From: CAYWYR01 sp964462685
GTDB taxonomy: Bacteria > Bacteroidota > Ignavibacteria > Kapaibacteriales > UBA2268
Assembly (NCBI GenBank): GCA_964462685.1
Contig: CAYWYR010000014.1
Coordinates: forward strand, 1-64,000
DNA length: 64,000 bases
Direction: 5' to 3'
Numbering within the stretch: the first letter of the stretch is position 1; each line of letters opens with the position of its first letter. The translations under genes were made by a program, and so were the position numbers. Shown here piece by piece: positions 63,585 through 64,000 of this stretch. A model generated the notes under the pieces. It searched no databases, was not told where the DNA came from, and saw only the letters and a list, made by a program, of their open reading frames with translations.

Positions 63585-64000
63585 ATAATCATCGGATATA
63601 TAAAGAAGGCTATCAAAGCCCTGGAAGAAAACGGGGCAGCAATGAGGCTGAACGAGCTGGCTAAAGAGCTGGAGCTGAGTTCGGATACCCCAGAATACCA
63701 GCAACTAAAGTCCGATCTGGATGATTTGGTAGAACAGAAAAAAATCACCAAGTCCACCCGAAGGCGATATGCTCTTCCTGATCAAAAACCAGATGAACCC
63801 AAAAAGCTACAGGGTATATTCCAACACGAGTATAATATCAGCTTTTTCTATCCCGATGATGACTCTAAGAAAATAAGAGTAAAATTCGCCGATACCCATA
63901 CCGCACTCCATGGTGATAAGGTAGCCGTTAAAATACAGGGCTCAGGCAAAAAAGCTACTGCCAAAGTTATCGAGGTTATCCAAAGAGCAAAGCATAAAAT
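63585..64000 (+). CDS. rnr: ribonuclease R (N-terminal part, cut by the window end)
   Basis: The frame continues open to the end of the window. It encodes an N-terminal winged-helix part (LNELAKELELSSDTPEYQQ, DDLVEQKKITKSTRRRYAL) and the first cold-shock domain (LQGIFQHEYNISFFYPDDD and HGDKVAVKIQG), as in RNase R. No ATG, GTG or TTG lies before the conserved helix; the first ATG is at 63642, which would cut it. ATA at 63585 or ATC at 63588/63591, near an AGG, are the alternatives. The start is therefore uncertain. RNase R degrades structured RNA. Confidence 0.88.
   Translation, partial: MIIGYIKKAIKALEENGAAMRLNELAKELELSSDTPEYQQLKSDLDDLVEQKKITKSTRRRYALPDQKPDEPKKLQGIFQHEYNISFFYPDDDSKKIRVKFADTHTALHGDKVAVKIQGSGKKATAKVIEVIQRAKHK

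Noticed and set aside
1..64000. CRISPR arrays, rRNA genes, insertion sequences, integrases
   Set aside because: I looked for regularly spaced repeats, conserved rRNA segments, DDE/tyrosine/serine recombinase motifs and terminal inverted repeats and saw none.

Overview
The window looks like a chromosomal segment of an AT-rich bacterium (GC roughly 40% by eye) from the Bacteroidota-Chlorobiota (FCB) lineage. The grounds are a PorX-type response regulator with a PglZ domain, a C-terminal sorting domain typical of type IX secretion, lipoproteins with the Cys-acidic start common in this group, the ligase-associated exonuclease/ATP-dependent ligase pair, a membrane pyrophosphatase, and many TTG start codons. 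An Ignavibacteria/Kapabacteria-like or deep Bacteroidota origin is my inference; no rRNA is present to settle it.

Layout. 0-3.6 kb: a GT-C-like membrane protein and two tandem LamG lipoproteins. 3.6-12 kb: exonuclease plus DNA ligase, a small membrane protein with ftsK, an orphan sensor kinase and an MscS channel. 12-16.1 kb: the K+-dependent pyrophosphatase hppA, followed by two different PIN-domain toxin-antitoxin modules separated by a duplicated hppA 3' end with its terminator. 16-30 kb: an FAD oxidoreductase, a DUF255 thioredoxin-fold protein, porX with a DUF2007 gene, a GCS2-like ligase with an aspartoacylase-like gene, an exosortase with a membrane partner, a crotonase, a META-like lipoprotein and a Na+/H+ antiporter. 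29.3-31 kb: a three-gene hipB-hipS-hipT-like locus next to a decayed copy of its own hipB/hipS junction. 31-49.9 kb: two outer-membrane proteins, a CAU tRNA, thrS-gmk, a ParE-type module, a methyltransferase, a dicarboxylate/amino-acid symporter apparently starting at CTG, a CbpA-like DnaJ protein, an HD-GYP protein, holA, recJ with a Dna2-like nuclease-helicase, and rsgA. 49.9-56 kb: an accessory island with an orphan sorting domain, a large broken secreted-protein gene, a cluster of paired small membrane proteins around a lipoprotein with a phage-repressor-like regulator, a decayed rsgA 3' end, and a second copy of the regulator. 56-64 kb: a secreted Ig-like protein, sucD, ndk, a NUDIX protein, an exported protein, a GAF plus degenerate-GGDEF protein and the start of RNase R.

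The most notable signal is recurrent. Three accessory loci (TA module after hppA, hipBST-like locus, island after rsgA) each lie beside a partial, partly diverged copy of a resident gene end: 210 bp at 207/210 identity for hppA, 88 bp at 76/88 for rsgA, and 133 bp at 117/133 for hipB/hipS. At hppA and rsgA the intact gene is on one side and the displaced tail on the other, as expected if incoming DNA replaced the gene's 3' end while carrying cargo. No integrase or transposase is visible in the window.
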